Source: Macrocystis pyrifera
Lineage: Eukaryota > Sar > Phaeophyceae > Laminariales > Laminariaceae
Direction of reading: 5' to 3'
Assembly: GCA_031763025.1 (NCBI GenBank)
Contig: JASSKH010000009.1
Location: 1,426,001-1,490,000 of the forward strand
Length of the DNA: 64,000 bases
Shown here one piece after another: positions 33,998 to 48,300 of this stretch (its first letter is position 1; each line of letters opens with the position of its first letter). Both the position numbers and the translations under genes were made by a program. The notes beneath the pieces are model-generated. The model worked only from the letters and a program-made list of their open reading frames with translations. It was not told the DNA's origin and did not search any database.

Positions 33998-36900
33998 CTA
34001 CCACGCGTCTTCAGCGGAATGGTCGCACTTAGATTCCTCATACATAGCAGTAGCCGGCTCGCCACCGTTTGCGTCATGCTGTTGTGGGGGCGGTGATCCG
34101 CTCAAAAACTTGGAGCCCTCGGAGAATTGCCCACTCCTCGATTCCTCAGGGATAGGCGATGGTTGACCTCTCCAGGCACTCGTGGAATTCGTCCTGGAGA
34201 ACCGTGCCCGGCTGTTTGTGTTCTCGTCTGGGTATTCTCTACCGTTTGTCAGCGTTTCGGAGGTGCTGCCTTTCAGCCCGTCCATGTCTGGTTCCTGCGA
34301 TGTCACTTTTGGCTCGGTCTGCCGATACAAAAAACGGTAACAGCAACAGCGTATCGTAGAGTTAGTAAGGACGTGGAAAGCGTTTGGCGGATTCGGTTGG
34401 AGCATTCTGCACGAAATTCAACTAGAAGCGTTTTCGCCCATCCAGCCAAAAATACATAGGGGCAAACGGACAGGCTGACGAAAACCACCGCGCCGGCTCT
34501 ATGGGTCCCGTCCTCCATAAACTTGACTGCTCCTTACACTGCAATATGATAGTGGAAATTGATTGCATGTTCAGCTACCCATGGTACACCTCTCACAAAG
34601 TACCGCTCCGCTTGGCCCCGTTCAATGATCATACCTGGGACCCGTGGCGCAAGAAGGGAGGAAAGGTGGTAAAGACTCGCCCTGTATCAGCGTTCTGCGC
34701 AATGAACCTACGGTCGCATTAAAAAAAGGTCTTAAACATGGTAACCGGAAGCCTTTTTTTTCACGAGTTTTCTTGTCGAGTTAAACACGTAAAAACCAAA
34801 GGCTTGGCGTGAATACTACAGCATGTACAACAACTGAAGGTCTTGCAAAAAAGCTACGTTTCTGAAGAAAACTATCGCTACCTTCATGAATTTCCGTCGC
34901 TCCCGCCGCGCACGGGACCATTTCCTCATCTTCCTCGCCGGAGGTGAGTGTCTACACATCCACAGCACAATGGACACCGCCACGAACACCCCGAGAACCA
35001 AGAAGACACCTCCCATGTCAATGAGGGTGAGATTTTTGGATGAAGAATTGTCTTCCTCGTAAGCCTCCAAGTAGGCACATCGAGATGCGTCGAGATATGG
35101 TGCGGATATTTGCGCAATGACTCCGGTCTCTTCCAGTTCAAGCATGGCCTGTTGTTGGGGTTGGTTGTGTTCGTGAGGGGAGGTACTGTTGAGGCTCATT
35201 GACATCGCAGGTAGACAGAAAATGCCATATCTACCACCCTTGAGCACCAACAACGCTTGTTGATATACTTCGTCTACGAAGGTGATCAACGAATTGACGG
35301 GGGCGGTACGCCTCCGCAGTTGAAATATGACAGTTGAAGATGCTCTTCGAATAGGGCTTTCTGCTCAAATAAAGAACCGCGATACAGCAGTACTGTAGTA
35401 TCACCCCGCTGACAACAATCGCTTTATTTGAAGTGAGGCGTAAGACATTTTTTTGTTGCTCGAGCCCTGGCGACTTTTCACATGCGGAAGTCCGTATCTA
35501 GGGATGGTGTAAATACATGTTCTGCTTCCATTGTCGCTGCTGATGCTAAGTTGCTGCCGCTGCGATTGCAGCGGTGTATCCTTCAACATTGTTTTGGTGC
35601 TGGCCATGGGTCACCAGAACTGCCACCCGCGACTAACCCGCACACGTATCGATATGAGTTGCTCAACATGAGCATTATTTTGTACAATACTCGTGTGTTT
35701 TTTTTGTCGGTGAGATATTCACGAGGGCGACCACTCATGACTTTCACCGCCCATCGTACACACCTCTCTGTGCTACTTCCACGCCGCGCAATTCTAAGTA
35801 GATACAGTCGGCACTGAAACCAACAACGAAGGCTATCCGGCAATGCAGACGGCCTGCGAGCGCTTGGGATGGTACCGCCCCGTAGATGCCCTGGTTGGCG
35901 GACTCTAGTCGACAACAGACGCGTGCTGAGGTGAAGCTGATCAAGCCGCGTTTCCATCTGCATCAAATGGTGCCTCAGGTCTATCTAACGTAGCATTGAT
36001 AGAACACGGGTACCTTAGGCACGGTACAGTATTGCACTTCATTAATGCACACGGCGCGTATTATCCTGCGCACCATTGAATACGTGAACTTTCCCAAGTA
36101 ATTCATCCTAGATGCCGAGCCGCACCATGAGCCCCCGTCCCACTGCTTTAACAAGATGTTCAAGACTGATGATTCGCGGAGTGTGAGTTTGTTTGGTGAA
36201 CTCCTACTACTATTGTGGAGGGGAACAAACCGTCGTTTTTATGCTGATTTGACTTACAGTCAAGTATGTGTGTAAAGTTCCCTGCATTTCCCTTTCCCAT
36301 CTAAAGCCAACCTAACGAGGTCACTTTCTGAGAGGCAATTCCTTGACATCGTCAAATAAGCACGATTTTTTTTTTGCAGTATCCATGCTGATAACCCACT
36401 TAGAACTTCACAGGGGAGAATAGCCGCCAAAAACTGAAGTTTATACCTTAAGCCACTGCGTGGTTGGGGGACAATACTAATTGGAGTCCGAGATGCAGAG
36501 TTCAACAAGTCGTACGGCACGGACACAGCATTATCCTTCCCATACTCCTTGGGTGCCGCCAACGCTGCTCGTAGACGGTTGGTAACACAAAAAAATATCC
36601 GTGTTTTTGCCACTTTTTCGGCGTGCAAACAAGGGTGAATAGGATATTTCGCATTTTCGGCCGGTCTTCGTATGCAGTCGAAAAAACAAAATACGAAATC
36701 AACCCGTTAAATTAAAAAGGATATTTGGTTTTTCAACACTACCCACCTGTCGAAATTCCGCGAGGTATGGCGACCCATGTTCCAGCACTAGGCCATCTTC
36801 AAGCGTAACATGTCACCAAAAATGAAAAAAAAAAAAAAAAAAAAAAACACAAAGCAGGAGGGAAGTTAGGGGTCACTTCGCTTCAGCGGTGAGCAGAGCT

Positions 36901-39900
36901 CGATGCTTGTGTGTGTAGCTCTATAGATCTTCCGCAACAGCCGCAGCCAGGCAGATATCTGACAGCTTTACTGAGAGGCCAACACAGGCAATTTGCGAAA
37001 TAAAATGTGACACGCCTATGTTTGTCATGTAGTGTATGCTACAAGTGCACCATCGGGGATGCTGGAGCTCCCCGGCAACAATTTACCCAATCGAAGAGTT
37101 CATACGCCACATTGAATCGGGCGGTAGAAATAAACGTTGCCCCCCAGGGAGCTTGCGAGGCGAGGGCACTCGGTGCGCACTACAGCAGTTGTATATACTT
37201 CATGACCACTTTCAGACGGAAGTAATGCTTGCTTCCCTTCACTGCTGTACACTACCTGTACAACGCAGCATGCAATATTTTCAATCTGCTCATGGGAACA
37301 TAACTTACCTGGTACAATACAATATCGAAACCCTGCGACCCAATGCCTAGACGCGATACACCGCCTCTTAAACCTCACTAAATTACATTTCACTTTGACC
37401 TCGACAAGGCGCACTACAGACGGCATCGTCACAAAGCTGGGCCGTCGTAAACCAACGATAACGTTCAATCGCCGCCATCGAATTGAACGCTCGGTGCCGG
37501 CCGTTTCCATCGTATACTTTTGGCAAATTGTCTCTGCTTTCATAAACTTGCACCTGGCATGTACGTACTGCTGCAATATCTCGAGCCAAAAGCAACATGA
37601 CCACATCAAAATACCCAACCAGAGAAGTAAACAAGCCGTTTTCACATCCATCTTGTACAGGCAGTACTGGACTTGCACGGTGTTTTACAAGTATGAAACT
37701 CACGCTGTAAGGCATTTGTGGCTCACATTGCTCAGCTTTGAAGGTCTCGGGAAGGATTTCCAAGCCGCAGAAATCGTTTGCCACTCGGAATTCGGCCGTG
37801 GCAGAGTCCACAAGAGTTGCCTTGCAAGTCCCGTTCTCCACCTGGAAAGACGCATTAGCTATTTGATAAACACAGGCACACCTTGATTGACCCAATTGCC
37901 GACTATTGGCCGTTTGCGCCGGTGATCTGGACAATCTGTGCAGCCTATTGGGTATAGTGCTTAGAAGGGCAACTAATTCTTGAAGATACAACCGTACGAA
38001 CCTATTTTTTGGGCACGGTAAGCGTTTCTTGGAAGACTACAGTCAGCATTCTACTGAAAGAACCGAGGGGAGAAGTACCGACTGCAGTAGCGTGAGTAGG
38101 AACAAGTCGGCGCAAGTCGACGAGCGCAGGAAATGACGCATTAAAATATCAAGAAGTGAACTACAATACCGTAGCGGGCGACAGGGAGGGGCTACAATGT
38201 AACCTCAAGAGATTTGATGCATTCGATGGGCTAGCATGAAGACAATTAATGCATACAGTACCCCACTTCCAGGTAGAACACAAGCCTTCCTTAAAACAGG
38301 TGATCGGACTCATCACAAGGTGTGTTGGGGAGTTGCACATTTAGGCTCAATATGCTTTGATCCGCTGAGGTCCTCAGGTACTACTAGCACACCGGTAAGT
38401 ATGACACTTTCAACTATTTATAGTATACCACTCCGTCCCCACAGATAAGGACGTTTTGCATTGTAATACGAAACCAAATAATTCATTATATATAGGGACA
38501 TGGTATTTGGTGCTTCTCGGATTACGGGAACAAACTCCTTCGAAGTCACGTTGCTGGTGAGCTCGTATTGAGTTCCTCGTGTAGGGATCTCAGAAGACGA
38601 GCCACCACTCCTGACGTTACACTGACTGCTCCATGGTGTGGGTAAGCAACAGCTGCAAGCGAGTAGGAGAACAGCCAGTATGCTTCGGCTAACCGGCGAG
38701 CGACTGGACGCAGTCGAGGTCAAGCGTGTGGCGGGCGTCGTAGATAGCATTCGAATAACCCCTTCGAGAGACTACTCGCTGGCATCCAATAGTCGCGGCT
38801 AGCCACTCACCAGAGCGAAGCACTCGTTGAGAGTAAAACACGACACGGGGGTATTCCCCACAAAACCTGTTGTCGTACAAAACAACGCGGGACGAAGTGG
38901 AAGACAACCCTGCATCAAAATCACGAACGCATACAAGTCCACCGCCACGCCACAAGTTCGACGAGAATCGTGACATTGTGGCAACCTTGTGATTGTGCTA
39001 TTAATATATATACGTCTGATTTTACCTCTTGATCAACTTATGCTTCATTAGTTCGATTGACGGCAGTAGAGGGAGCAGGACCTGGTCAATGAAGCGGAAA
39101 CTAGTATTAATACTGTTAATTGTTTGGTATAAATCGAATCATTATTTTCCCGGCATACTGTACAAGCCGGGAAGATGGGAAGAGATAACGACGGTCTTTC
39201 TACGCCGATAAAATAAACTCACGACACGCAACCACATGAGTGTCAGCCCCATCGCCGATGGCCACAGTCGTGAATCACACCAGGCCCAAGAAAAGCAGGA
39301 CACCCACGCAACACCCGTTCTGCTCTTTTAAAGACGACACGCATACGTTAACGTACCAAACTCACCTTCGGTGCAATTTTTTTCCGACCTGCATTCCATA
39401 ATCTCTTCCTCGTAAAACGTTTGTAGCGTCGTGCCCTGCCAAACGGCAACCTGCGGCGCACGTCAATCGTGCACGACTACATGAGACATACGTGCGTATC
39501 CCCCGGCGGGGCTTTCGTTCCTCGCAGTTCGAGCGAGGACAAAAACGAGTGTCTGCAGTCTACAGCAGTGATGAGAGGTCTGCATCGCCCGTCTGGTCGC
39601 TGCATTCTTGTTGTCCGACCGAAGGTCCGCACTCTGACGGGAGCAACGCCACGGTAGGGGTGGCACCTTATAGGGTTTGTGCCTTATTTTCTGAGGTGCT
39701 TACCACTCACATGAGGAGCTCAATATATCACCCCAAACATGACTTCGAACAACTTCGTCTCTCCGCAACCCGATCAATATTTGTATGCGCTCAAGTCCGA
39801 GACCCAATACACTACCAGGTGCCGCTGTAGTAAACCTATCATGCTAACCGGTAGGTGATCACTTGAGGAGCTGGACAGGTCGTAACATACTAAGTCAACA

Positions 39901-42900
39901 AATTAAGCCCCCATCATTGGGAGGAGTTTCGGGGGCCGAAAACGACGTTGGGTAGGCTGCCAACGTGACCAGCGTTGATTTTACCATGAGCCGCAGCGCT
40001 TCCGTAAAATGTGGCGCGCGCAAAACAAAACCAGGTCGTGTGCTAACTTTTCATTCGCGTGTTCACAATGAATGTTTCTTGAAAAAAAACGGCGGTTTCT
40101 CCACAGGAAACAGCACAGCTGACGTATTCTTGTAGTTTTGCCTTGAAAAAACACATGACCCCCGGGATCTACGCGAACAAACGATCAACATGCGCGTTTC
40201 CTTTTTGGTTCAATCATGGCGACCATCTCGCGCAAAAATCTGTTGGGAAAAAATAAATAAATAGATGTATATCCCGTTCACGCGCCCCAACCATCTTTCA
40301 TCGGGAGGACAGAGCACAACTACATGCTTCAGGTATGAAGCATACATCGAAGAACAACATGCATGTCCTAAACATTTTTTTTCAACGTCTCTGAAGTACA
40401 CCGCACGCATCTTGCTTCTCTCTGGAAATATGTCAACGGATCGAGCGAACCAGAGGGTAGTTGGTTAACTGGAACCTGCGGGCATTTCGTTGCACCCACA
40501 CGATAGCCTGAGCGTTTGCCGCACGTAGCTGGTGTGTACCGCATCTGCAGGCTGGGAAACTCAATTCAAGTCGAACACATGATCATGTTGTCCATGCCAA
40601 CGGACCGCGCTGTTATTTCAGAGATAAGTCTGAAAAGGAGGGCAAAGTAACTCACCTGATTGTGCGACACATCTCCGTTTCTTAGATCGTCGATGCCAAA
40701 CGTCTGCAGACCGAAAGGGAAGAGACCACAGCAAAAGAAAACGGACCAGAGCGGGGGAGGAAACAAGACGATTATGCGCATGGTACAACACACCAGATTT
40801 CTAGTCATATCACGGGGAGGGCAAAAGCAAGAGCAGCAACCACATTTCTTGTGGTGGCACATGTTTTAAGCGCATGCTGCCACCACCTCCTGCTTCATCG
40901 GTTCCGAACTTTTTTCAGAAGTCACTGACCGTCGTGGTCTACACCCCGGTGCACACCAGGGCACTCGCAGGTTAGTTTTTTTCGTTTTATTTGCATGGTT
41001 TTCTTGGTATACTTTCGAAATATTCAACGAGAAAGGTTGCCTTGCTATCGCTGGCATCCTCGAGCACCGTCACGAACAGCCCAGCCCGCGGTCTCAGGGC
41101 GAAACAAGGACCTGGGGACCCGGATCATCAGCGTTCACGAAAATAATCAACAACATTAAACAAGGACCCGGGGACTCGGATCAACACCTTAATAGTGCAC
41201 GACATGAATACACAACGTTTTCGCGGGTGACACGCCACGATATCGAAACTGCAGTACCGGAGGGATGTTTTGGGCAGAGCTTGTGTGCGGGTGTGCGCCA
41301 TAGCTGCAACATGACTTACCAGGACCGTCTCCTCTTTCGCGGAAAGGAACGAAGCCAGCTCAGCTGTGAAAGAAGCCCCCATAATGAAGCAAAAGAACAT
41401 CCACCCCGAGCTGATAATGTAGCCCTCCAAAGTGTAAGGTTCGTGCGCCATCTGGCCCATCAGCAGAGCCCCCGTCACGTACGTCGACATCCCCACCCCC
41501 TGAGCAAACACACGCAAATCGAGAGGGGATTCGACAACAGGAATCACGCTCGCCAATTAGCCTACAGCCGTGCGTCAATCAGCGCTTCAGTGCGGGTTTG
41601 GACAGCCACGGAAATTGTTGCCTTGTTATCACGGCGATAACACCATTTGGTACTACAGCAATCGTTGTATACTACTGAACTGTAGAGGCATTCCACGATG
41701 GAGGTTCACCCTAAATTTTCTGACGCTCCTCACTTGACCTTAAGGAGCTCCACACCTCACCCGAAAACTGACTTCAGCAAAATCACCAAATTGCATCCGG
41801 GTGAACAATCCCATGTCCCAAGTGTATACAATTTCGTCTTTTTTCGAAACCAGATTTGCATTCCGACGATTTTGGGTTAAGGAACCCCCAGTCATTCAGA
41901 AAACGTTTTAGCGTAAATGTGCTGCCTCTATCGTAGAACGCGTGTGTACATCTTAGATCAAACGGGCACACCAAACATATTTTTTATGCGGACGTGTGGT
42001 GAGCAAGGCTTGTTGTTTATCCATGCACCGGACGACGAACGCAAAAATACATATAGTTAAAAAGCATGCCATCGTACTCACCTAGTCCTTTGGCTATTTT
42101 CTTTTTCCTGCTCTGCAGCTTCCAGTATGCACAACGGGGTGCAATTACCACGTTCATGAGATTAACAAAACGTAACACAATCCGTGCTACCGCTCTCCCT
42201 ACAATAGGCTGCAATGATCCTAGTCATGAAAATGAAGAGCTTAATAATAGCTTCGCCCGAGGTGGACCACCGAGGAACTCTTTGAGATGAGCACGCGATC
42301 GAGTGCCGAATTGCGCCTCTTACCCTGGCAAGCTCCCGTCGCCTGCCGGAACCGGAGTTGACCTTGCTGGTGAACACTTCGTTCTGCCGACGACGTCGGT
42401 TTCAAAAACAAACGTTGGCAGACGACAACAATGGTAGACGCTGGTGAAGGGGAGATAGACGATTTCTAGACTGCGCGGTAGGGATCGCGGCTATTTTTTC
42501 TGAGGCTCTTCTCCCTTAAGGAGCTCTAGTCTAACAGCAAGTCACTCAAAAAATGATTTTGAGAAAAGCAAAGAAAAAAAAATCACCAGGATGAACAATC
42601 CCAAAGTCTACAGTAGGTTTGTCACGAATAATTTGGTGAAAAAAGAAACACTAGTACGGGGGACCATATTAAATAGGACCTACCGTACTCGCAAAAACCT
42701 ATGTATTTCGTTATTTTTACCAACCATATTTGATATTTGGTCCTATTTACTATGGTCCTCCGTAATAATAAAATATGATGGTATTCCAACGACATCGGGT
42801 TGGGGAACTCGGTCAGTCAGATTTGATTTGGGTCAAAAGTGCAACGACTTCTATCGTTGCACGTCAGATACTCCATTTCTAGACTGTGCGGTGTGTGGTG

Positions 42901-45270
42901 CGCGGCGTGTGGATGCCTGCTGCGGCAGGGGTACGTGGCGCCAATTTTTTCATCGGAGCTCTACTGTAATAAGTGAGGTCACTTATTACAGTAGAGCTCC
43001 GATGAAAAAATTGGCGCCTGTTGATAGTAGGTCGCAACAACCCGAGTCTGATGAAACGGTAGACGCTTCACCCGAAGAATCAACCCCGTGGTCAAGCAAG
43101 GTGCACGCCGAATCGAATAGTATTTGCGAAAGACGATTCAGATTTGGTAGTGTAGTGAGGGCTCTGGAGGAGCCCCTTCAGCCAAAAGCGTTTGGGCGAA
43201 ACAAATGATTTACCCTATCGTAATACGCGTCCGTGCGCATCATGGCAACCCTATATACTTACTTAAGTACTGCATGTACCTATTCTAGTGGACGTTCCGT
43301 TCAAGCAAGGAGGGCGAGCAAGGCTCAAAGATAATAAAGAGGACACAATCTACAAGGCAGAAAAAAGGCCTTTATAGTCGGTTCGATTTCTAAGTCAAAA
43401 GCGCGCCTTCCAGCGTGTCTGCATGCCAGAGGAAGACTCTCGTTTCGTTTGGTGGCCATCAACTGCGACAATTGACGGCTGATGTCACAGTAGTTGTGCA
43501 TTGAAGGAAATCCACCATGTGCAACAGGGTTGGTACATACTTTGTTTTAGGCATTTTACCATAGATCACGCATCCCTTTGGAGACAAAGCACCGCTCCTA
43601 CTGCCAATAAAGACACCTCCATTTCGAGCGCTCATTACGTGCTTTCCTTTCACTACAGGCTGCCTATCTTATCTCCTCCTGTTTAGCTTTTATAGAACAA
43701 GCAGGGGGGGGGGGTCAAGATGGAAAGCAGGGCATCGAAAACGACACCTTCATACACTGCATAGAGTGTAATCGTCGAACAAGGGTAATCAAACGAGCTC
43801 AAGAAAATACGCAACAGAGGGAGTCATAACCTGATAAAAGCGTCGGAAACGTTGTACGCTGTCGAACGATACCCCTTGCTCCCGATAAGGGACTCGCTTC
43901 CAACGCGAAGAGAGACTTCTGTTGATAAAAATAACCCCGCCGTGAACGCCCCGCCGACGTATTGTCGCTTTCTTTGTTGGTATCCACACGGTCAAACTAC
44001 CAATATTCCGACCTCATCGTGGCGGTTTGACCGCTTTTCTGCTTTCTCCTTCCGGATGGACAAGCCACACGCGCGACGGACCCAAAGTCACTGAAAAAAC
44101 CACCGCCACGCGCCGCCACGAACAAATCCTTCACCCCCCCCGGGGACATTCTGGCCAAGCCTTCCCCTCTGATGACACGACCTCGACAAACGCGGTGCAC
44201 CTGGGGCACCCAGTGATGGTTAGTGCGCCTCACCTTGTCCCCATCGAACACCCAGAGCAACACGAAGACCACGGCCGTGGCCACGAACACGGCGACCCAG
44301 AGGCTGATTTCGAATGGCTGAAACATCTTCCACCACGAAACCTGCAGCGACAAGAAAGCCAAGCACAGGTGCGAAACCCGTGCCGGTTAAAGGCGACGTG
44401 CTTGTCGTCAGGATCCGAGCGGTTGATATGTTAGTGCTCCCGTAAAGATGCGGGTTGTCGCGCAAGGGACGAGGGTGCGATCGTTTTCCAGCGCTCGTCG
44501 TCTCGACAACGGGGAGGTTGCCAGAACCAAACACGGTGCTTTCGGAAGTATCTGGTCGAGACAGTCATCCGAAAATAGTGTGTTCGATGTTAGCACCCCT
44601 TGCTTGCCGTTGTTGAGAAAGCGAGCGCTAAAAAACGATCGCACGCCCCTGTACGATAACCCTCATCCTGGCGGTACTTCTCTACCGAAAGTGTTGCAGC
44701 GTTAGAAACGGCTGCATAGGCTACACGGTAGTTGTCGGGAAAGTCATTGAGCAGGCGTTATGGGATAGGCAAAGCCCATTCGCCTGCCATCTTGATGCTC
44801 GCTCAAGATTAAAACATCAACGGAGGACGGTAAGTGGTTCGGTTAGGACTCTCTCATGCCCACATCTTGAACTAGTTTGCTATCAGCACGCGGCGAAAGA
44901 CTAGTGCTGCCGTCGAACGGCTGGAGTACAAGAGGTATTGCTTGCCAGATGTGCACACTTGAACGTTTTAGATCTACAGTAGCTACTACCAGAATGCACC
45001 AGTGACCACTACAGAAAAAACATACCTCGTCGACAATGTCCACGCGATAGACGAAGGACACACCAGTACTGTAGTATGGGTAGGAGAACGACACGAAGTC
45101 CATCCGAACGGAGTTTATCGTGATCCAGCTAGCGAGTAGGTCGTACTTCCCCTCTGCGATGGAAGCAACTGCCGTATCGGGGGACACCGAACTATTCAAA
45201 ACGGTAATATTGTACGAGAACCCCAGCCGAGCCGAGAGCACCTGGTCAGTTATAGTGGAGATAAGAACGG

Positions 45271-45302
<32 letters not shown>

Positions 45303-48300
45303 GGTGCACTCATGTCGTGCGTGGCTGTAGTCGTATGACCATAGACCCTAGTACCCCTACAATGTCAGGACGGAGTACGTCCTGCTTTCACCAACCAGGC
45401 AGACATTGCTTGCACTAAGCTTTGGTAAACGCCGTGAGGTGTTCGGCGAGTCGCACGAAGGGCGAGCTGCATTCTGCTGAGAACCGCTCGTGAGGCGGAC
45501 TTTCTTGCATATTTATGGCAGCGTGGAATGCATTGATAAGGGGAGAAGCGTCGTTCTGGAGCGGACCATGAAGGGAGCGGGCGGAGTTAGGGTGATTCAG
45601 CATGTGCATGGTAATTTGTACGCAATCAACATCGGAAATTTTGGACCGCGGCCGAGTTGGTGTACCGCAAACACGTCAGCGATGTGTCTCCCCAGCATGT
45701 TTCGAGGGTTTCGAAACTATACCAGCACAGACATCACTTCACACCCCGACATCTCATGTGTATGGAAAATGACCAGGTGTGGGGGCACAACTACCGTCAC
45801 TGTTTTCGAGTTTAATGCGTTGCATCCGGAGAACCTGGCGATTGCGTCATGTCATGTACCACCTGATCGGCAACGGAGCAACACCACCATACGGGTGGTG
45901 GTTTATTTTCTGAGCTCCTCACTGCCTTATAGGGGTGGCGGTAGCTTATTTTTCGAGGTCTCCTCTTGCGCGCGGAACCCAACAGATCACCCCAAACATG
46001 ACTTCGAAGAAGTGTTTGTTCACGCATCCCGACGAAGGTTTCCATATGCTGAGTCCCAAAAAAGCAACACCAGGCATACCACTTGCTGCCGTAAAGGTAT
46101 CATACTAAACTGTTCATAACAGGTACTGCTGCAACAGGTAGTCGCTCCACTTTATTCAGTCAAAATTAAACAGGTCAGAAGATGGTACCCCTACGGTGGC
46201 ATTTTGTTGAACTCGACCATGGAACCGTCCTCCCAAAGGATTTTTTCTTGTCGAGAAGCCCTTCTTGATTTGTTCACAGCGATTTTTCTCGGGGGGGGGT
46301 GGAGTTAGCCCAAGAAAGAACGATTGGGTAATGTCGGGGTATAGTTCGACTCCCCACACCTTCGTGACACAGCAGTACAATAGAAATCTGCTGACAGAAG
46401 TCGACGATAACTCGTTCACTTGTGTGCATGTAAGGCATTTTCACCGTCGTGTATACGGGGAATGTGGGTAGAGAGTATCGGGCGATGCCAGAGGCCTCAG
46501 AGTAAACAGAGTCCAACTGCTCACACCGCAGACGGAATTTCGATGGGGGGTGCGGGTTTGGATAGCGATATCTCCCTAGAAAACAAAAATAAAAAATCGA
46601 TCAAAATGCTGTTATTTTCACCACAGCATGCACCTTCATGAGATCCAGGGCTATGCCCTTATACTCGCTGGTCGTTGTCTCTCGCCCGGTTACTGTGGCG
46701 AACGGAACGGCGGCCTCTTCGGCGATGACCTGTGCCCAAGAACCCGCGAGGTATAAGAGGTTGTCGTTGGTGAAATGAATTTAGCATGGTATGTACGGCA
46801 CGGGTCGTGTATCCAATGATTCCGAGGCTTCCTCGTACTTGAGAAACTCTGTTCCCGATAAACATGAAAGAATGAAAGCGCAAACCGACATCGATGATGA
46901 ATGAACAATCCCATGGCCTAGGTACACACCGAAAATTACAAATCGAACACAATACGGTATTTCAACGATAAGGTACGCCTTATCGGGTTGTAGTGCTTCG
47001 GTTCAGGAGTCTCGCAGTAAGAAGTCTTTAGAAAGGTACATATTGTATCCCTATCGTAGCACGCGTCCGTTTTGGCAAAACCCCCCCAACATTTTGTACC
47101 CCTATCGTAGCGCGCGTCCGTTTGGCCAAAAAAAGGTACAGTTTGTACACCCATCGTAGCACGCGTCCGTTTTGGCGAACAAAGGTACAGTTGTGTACCC
47201 CTACGTAGCACGTGTCTGTTCTTGAACTGGTGAACGGCGTCATGTCGTGCAGGGGTCGCCTTATGTGGTTTTTATAGGGCGAATTGCCAACATATTCCTA
47301 CGGTACTCTAGCTTTTGCTCCACGATAAGAAACAACAGAGTACTCACACATGTAGTGAATGGAAAGCGATTGAATAACAGCCACGGCCTTCCCGCGAGTT
47401 AGTACCATAATCGATCGGCACACTCGCTTGATCACCAAACGTACAAGATAGGGAACGGGTTTTACGGATTGGGGACGGGTTCAACTGATTAATTTCGCAC
47501 AAAGGGGGGACGCAATAATGAGTCCATACTTTTCAAGGTATTCAAGGCATTGATTAACTTTTCCCTAGATACGAGGCACACGACGTAGCGATCTATAAAC
47601 GAAGCGACACGCATAGAAGCCGTACAATACATACACCAACCAGCCCGATTGCCCCACCTTGAAATGCGCGCCGCTCAAGATTGGTCTGTCGAACGGATAC
47701 GTCGTCCCTCCCGCGGGGTACGTTTGATTCTTTTGGAACGGACTGATTCTCTGCCGGAGGGAGGTCAAGGATAAATGGTTGGCAAGAACGGAAGTAAAAA
47801 ATAGCTTCCGGATGAGAGCTGCACACCCCTCTAGATATACCTATACTTGGTATATGCGTCACGCGTGAAGGGAGTAAGTATTGGCTCTCAACGAGCGCAA
47901 ATTACGCCCCGCCCGGCCGTGAACTGAAAGACCACAACGAAACACGCCGATCCCGCAGTTCGCATGCGATAGGGGTGCACCTAAAACATTTTTCCCAGGC
48001 TCCTTCCTCACTCGAGGATCCCTGCAACCGCACCCGAAACCCCACGTTGAGAATAACGGAAAGCGTGATCCGATGAACCATCTCAGAGCTTACAGTCTAT
48101 AGTAGGTAAGTACGGTGCAATTCTATGTAACATGTGGTTGACTAAACGCCCCCCTCATAAAATTGTCGGACTGGTATCGAGAAATGGTGTCGAGCACAAA
48201 TAAGGTCCACCGACATTGCGTTTTTCGTCAGTTAAGGAGCTTCGCCAGGAAGAAATAGCGTGGCCGAAAAGTGCTACTATTAGGCAAGAGGGCATGCTGC

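Noticed and set aside
38689..38976. Alternative reading of the receptor exon near 38850 ([13 protein letters not shown] frame)
   Set aside because: It can be joined in phase to exon 14, but its end leaves the wrong phase for [12 protein letters not shown]. The frame [18 protein letters not shown] (38866-38811) fits both sides.
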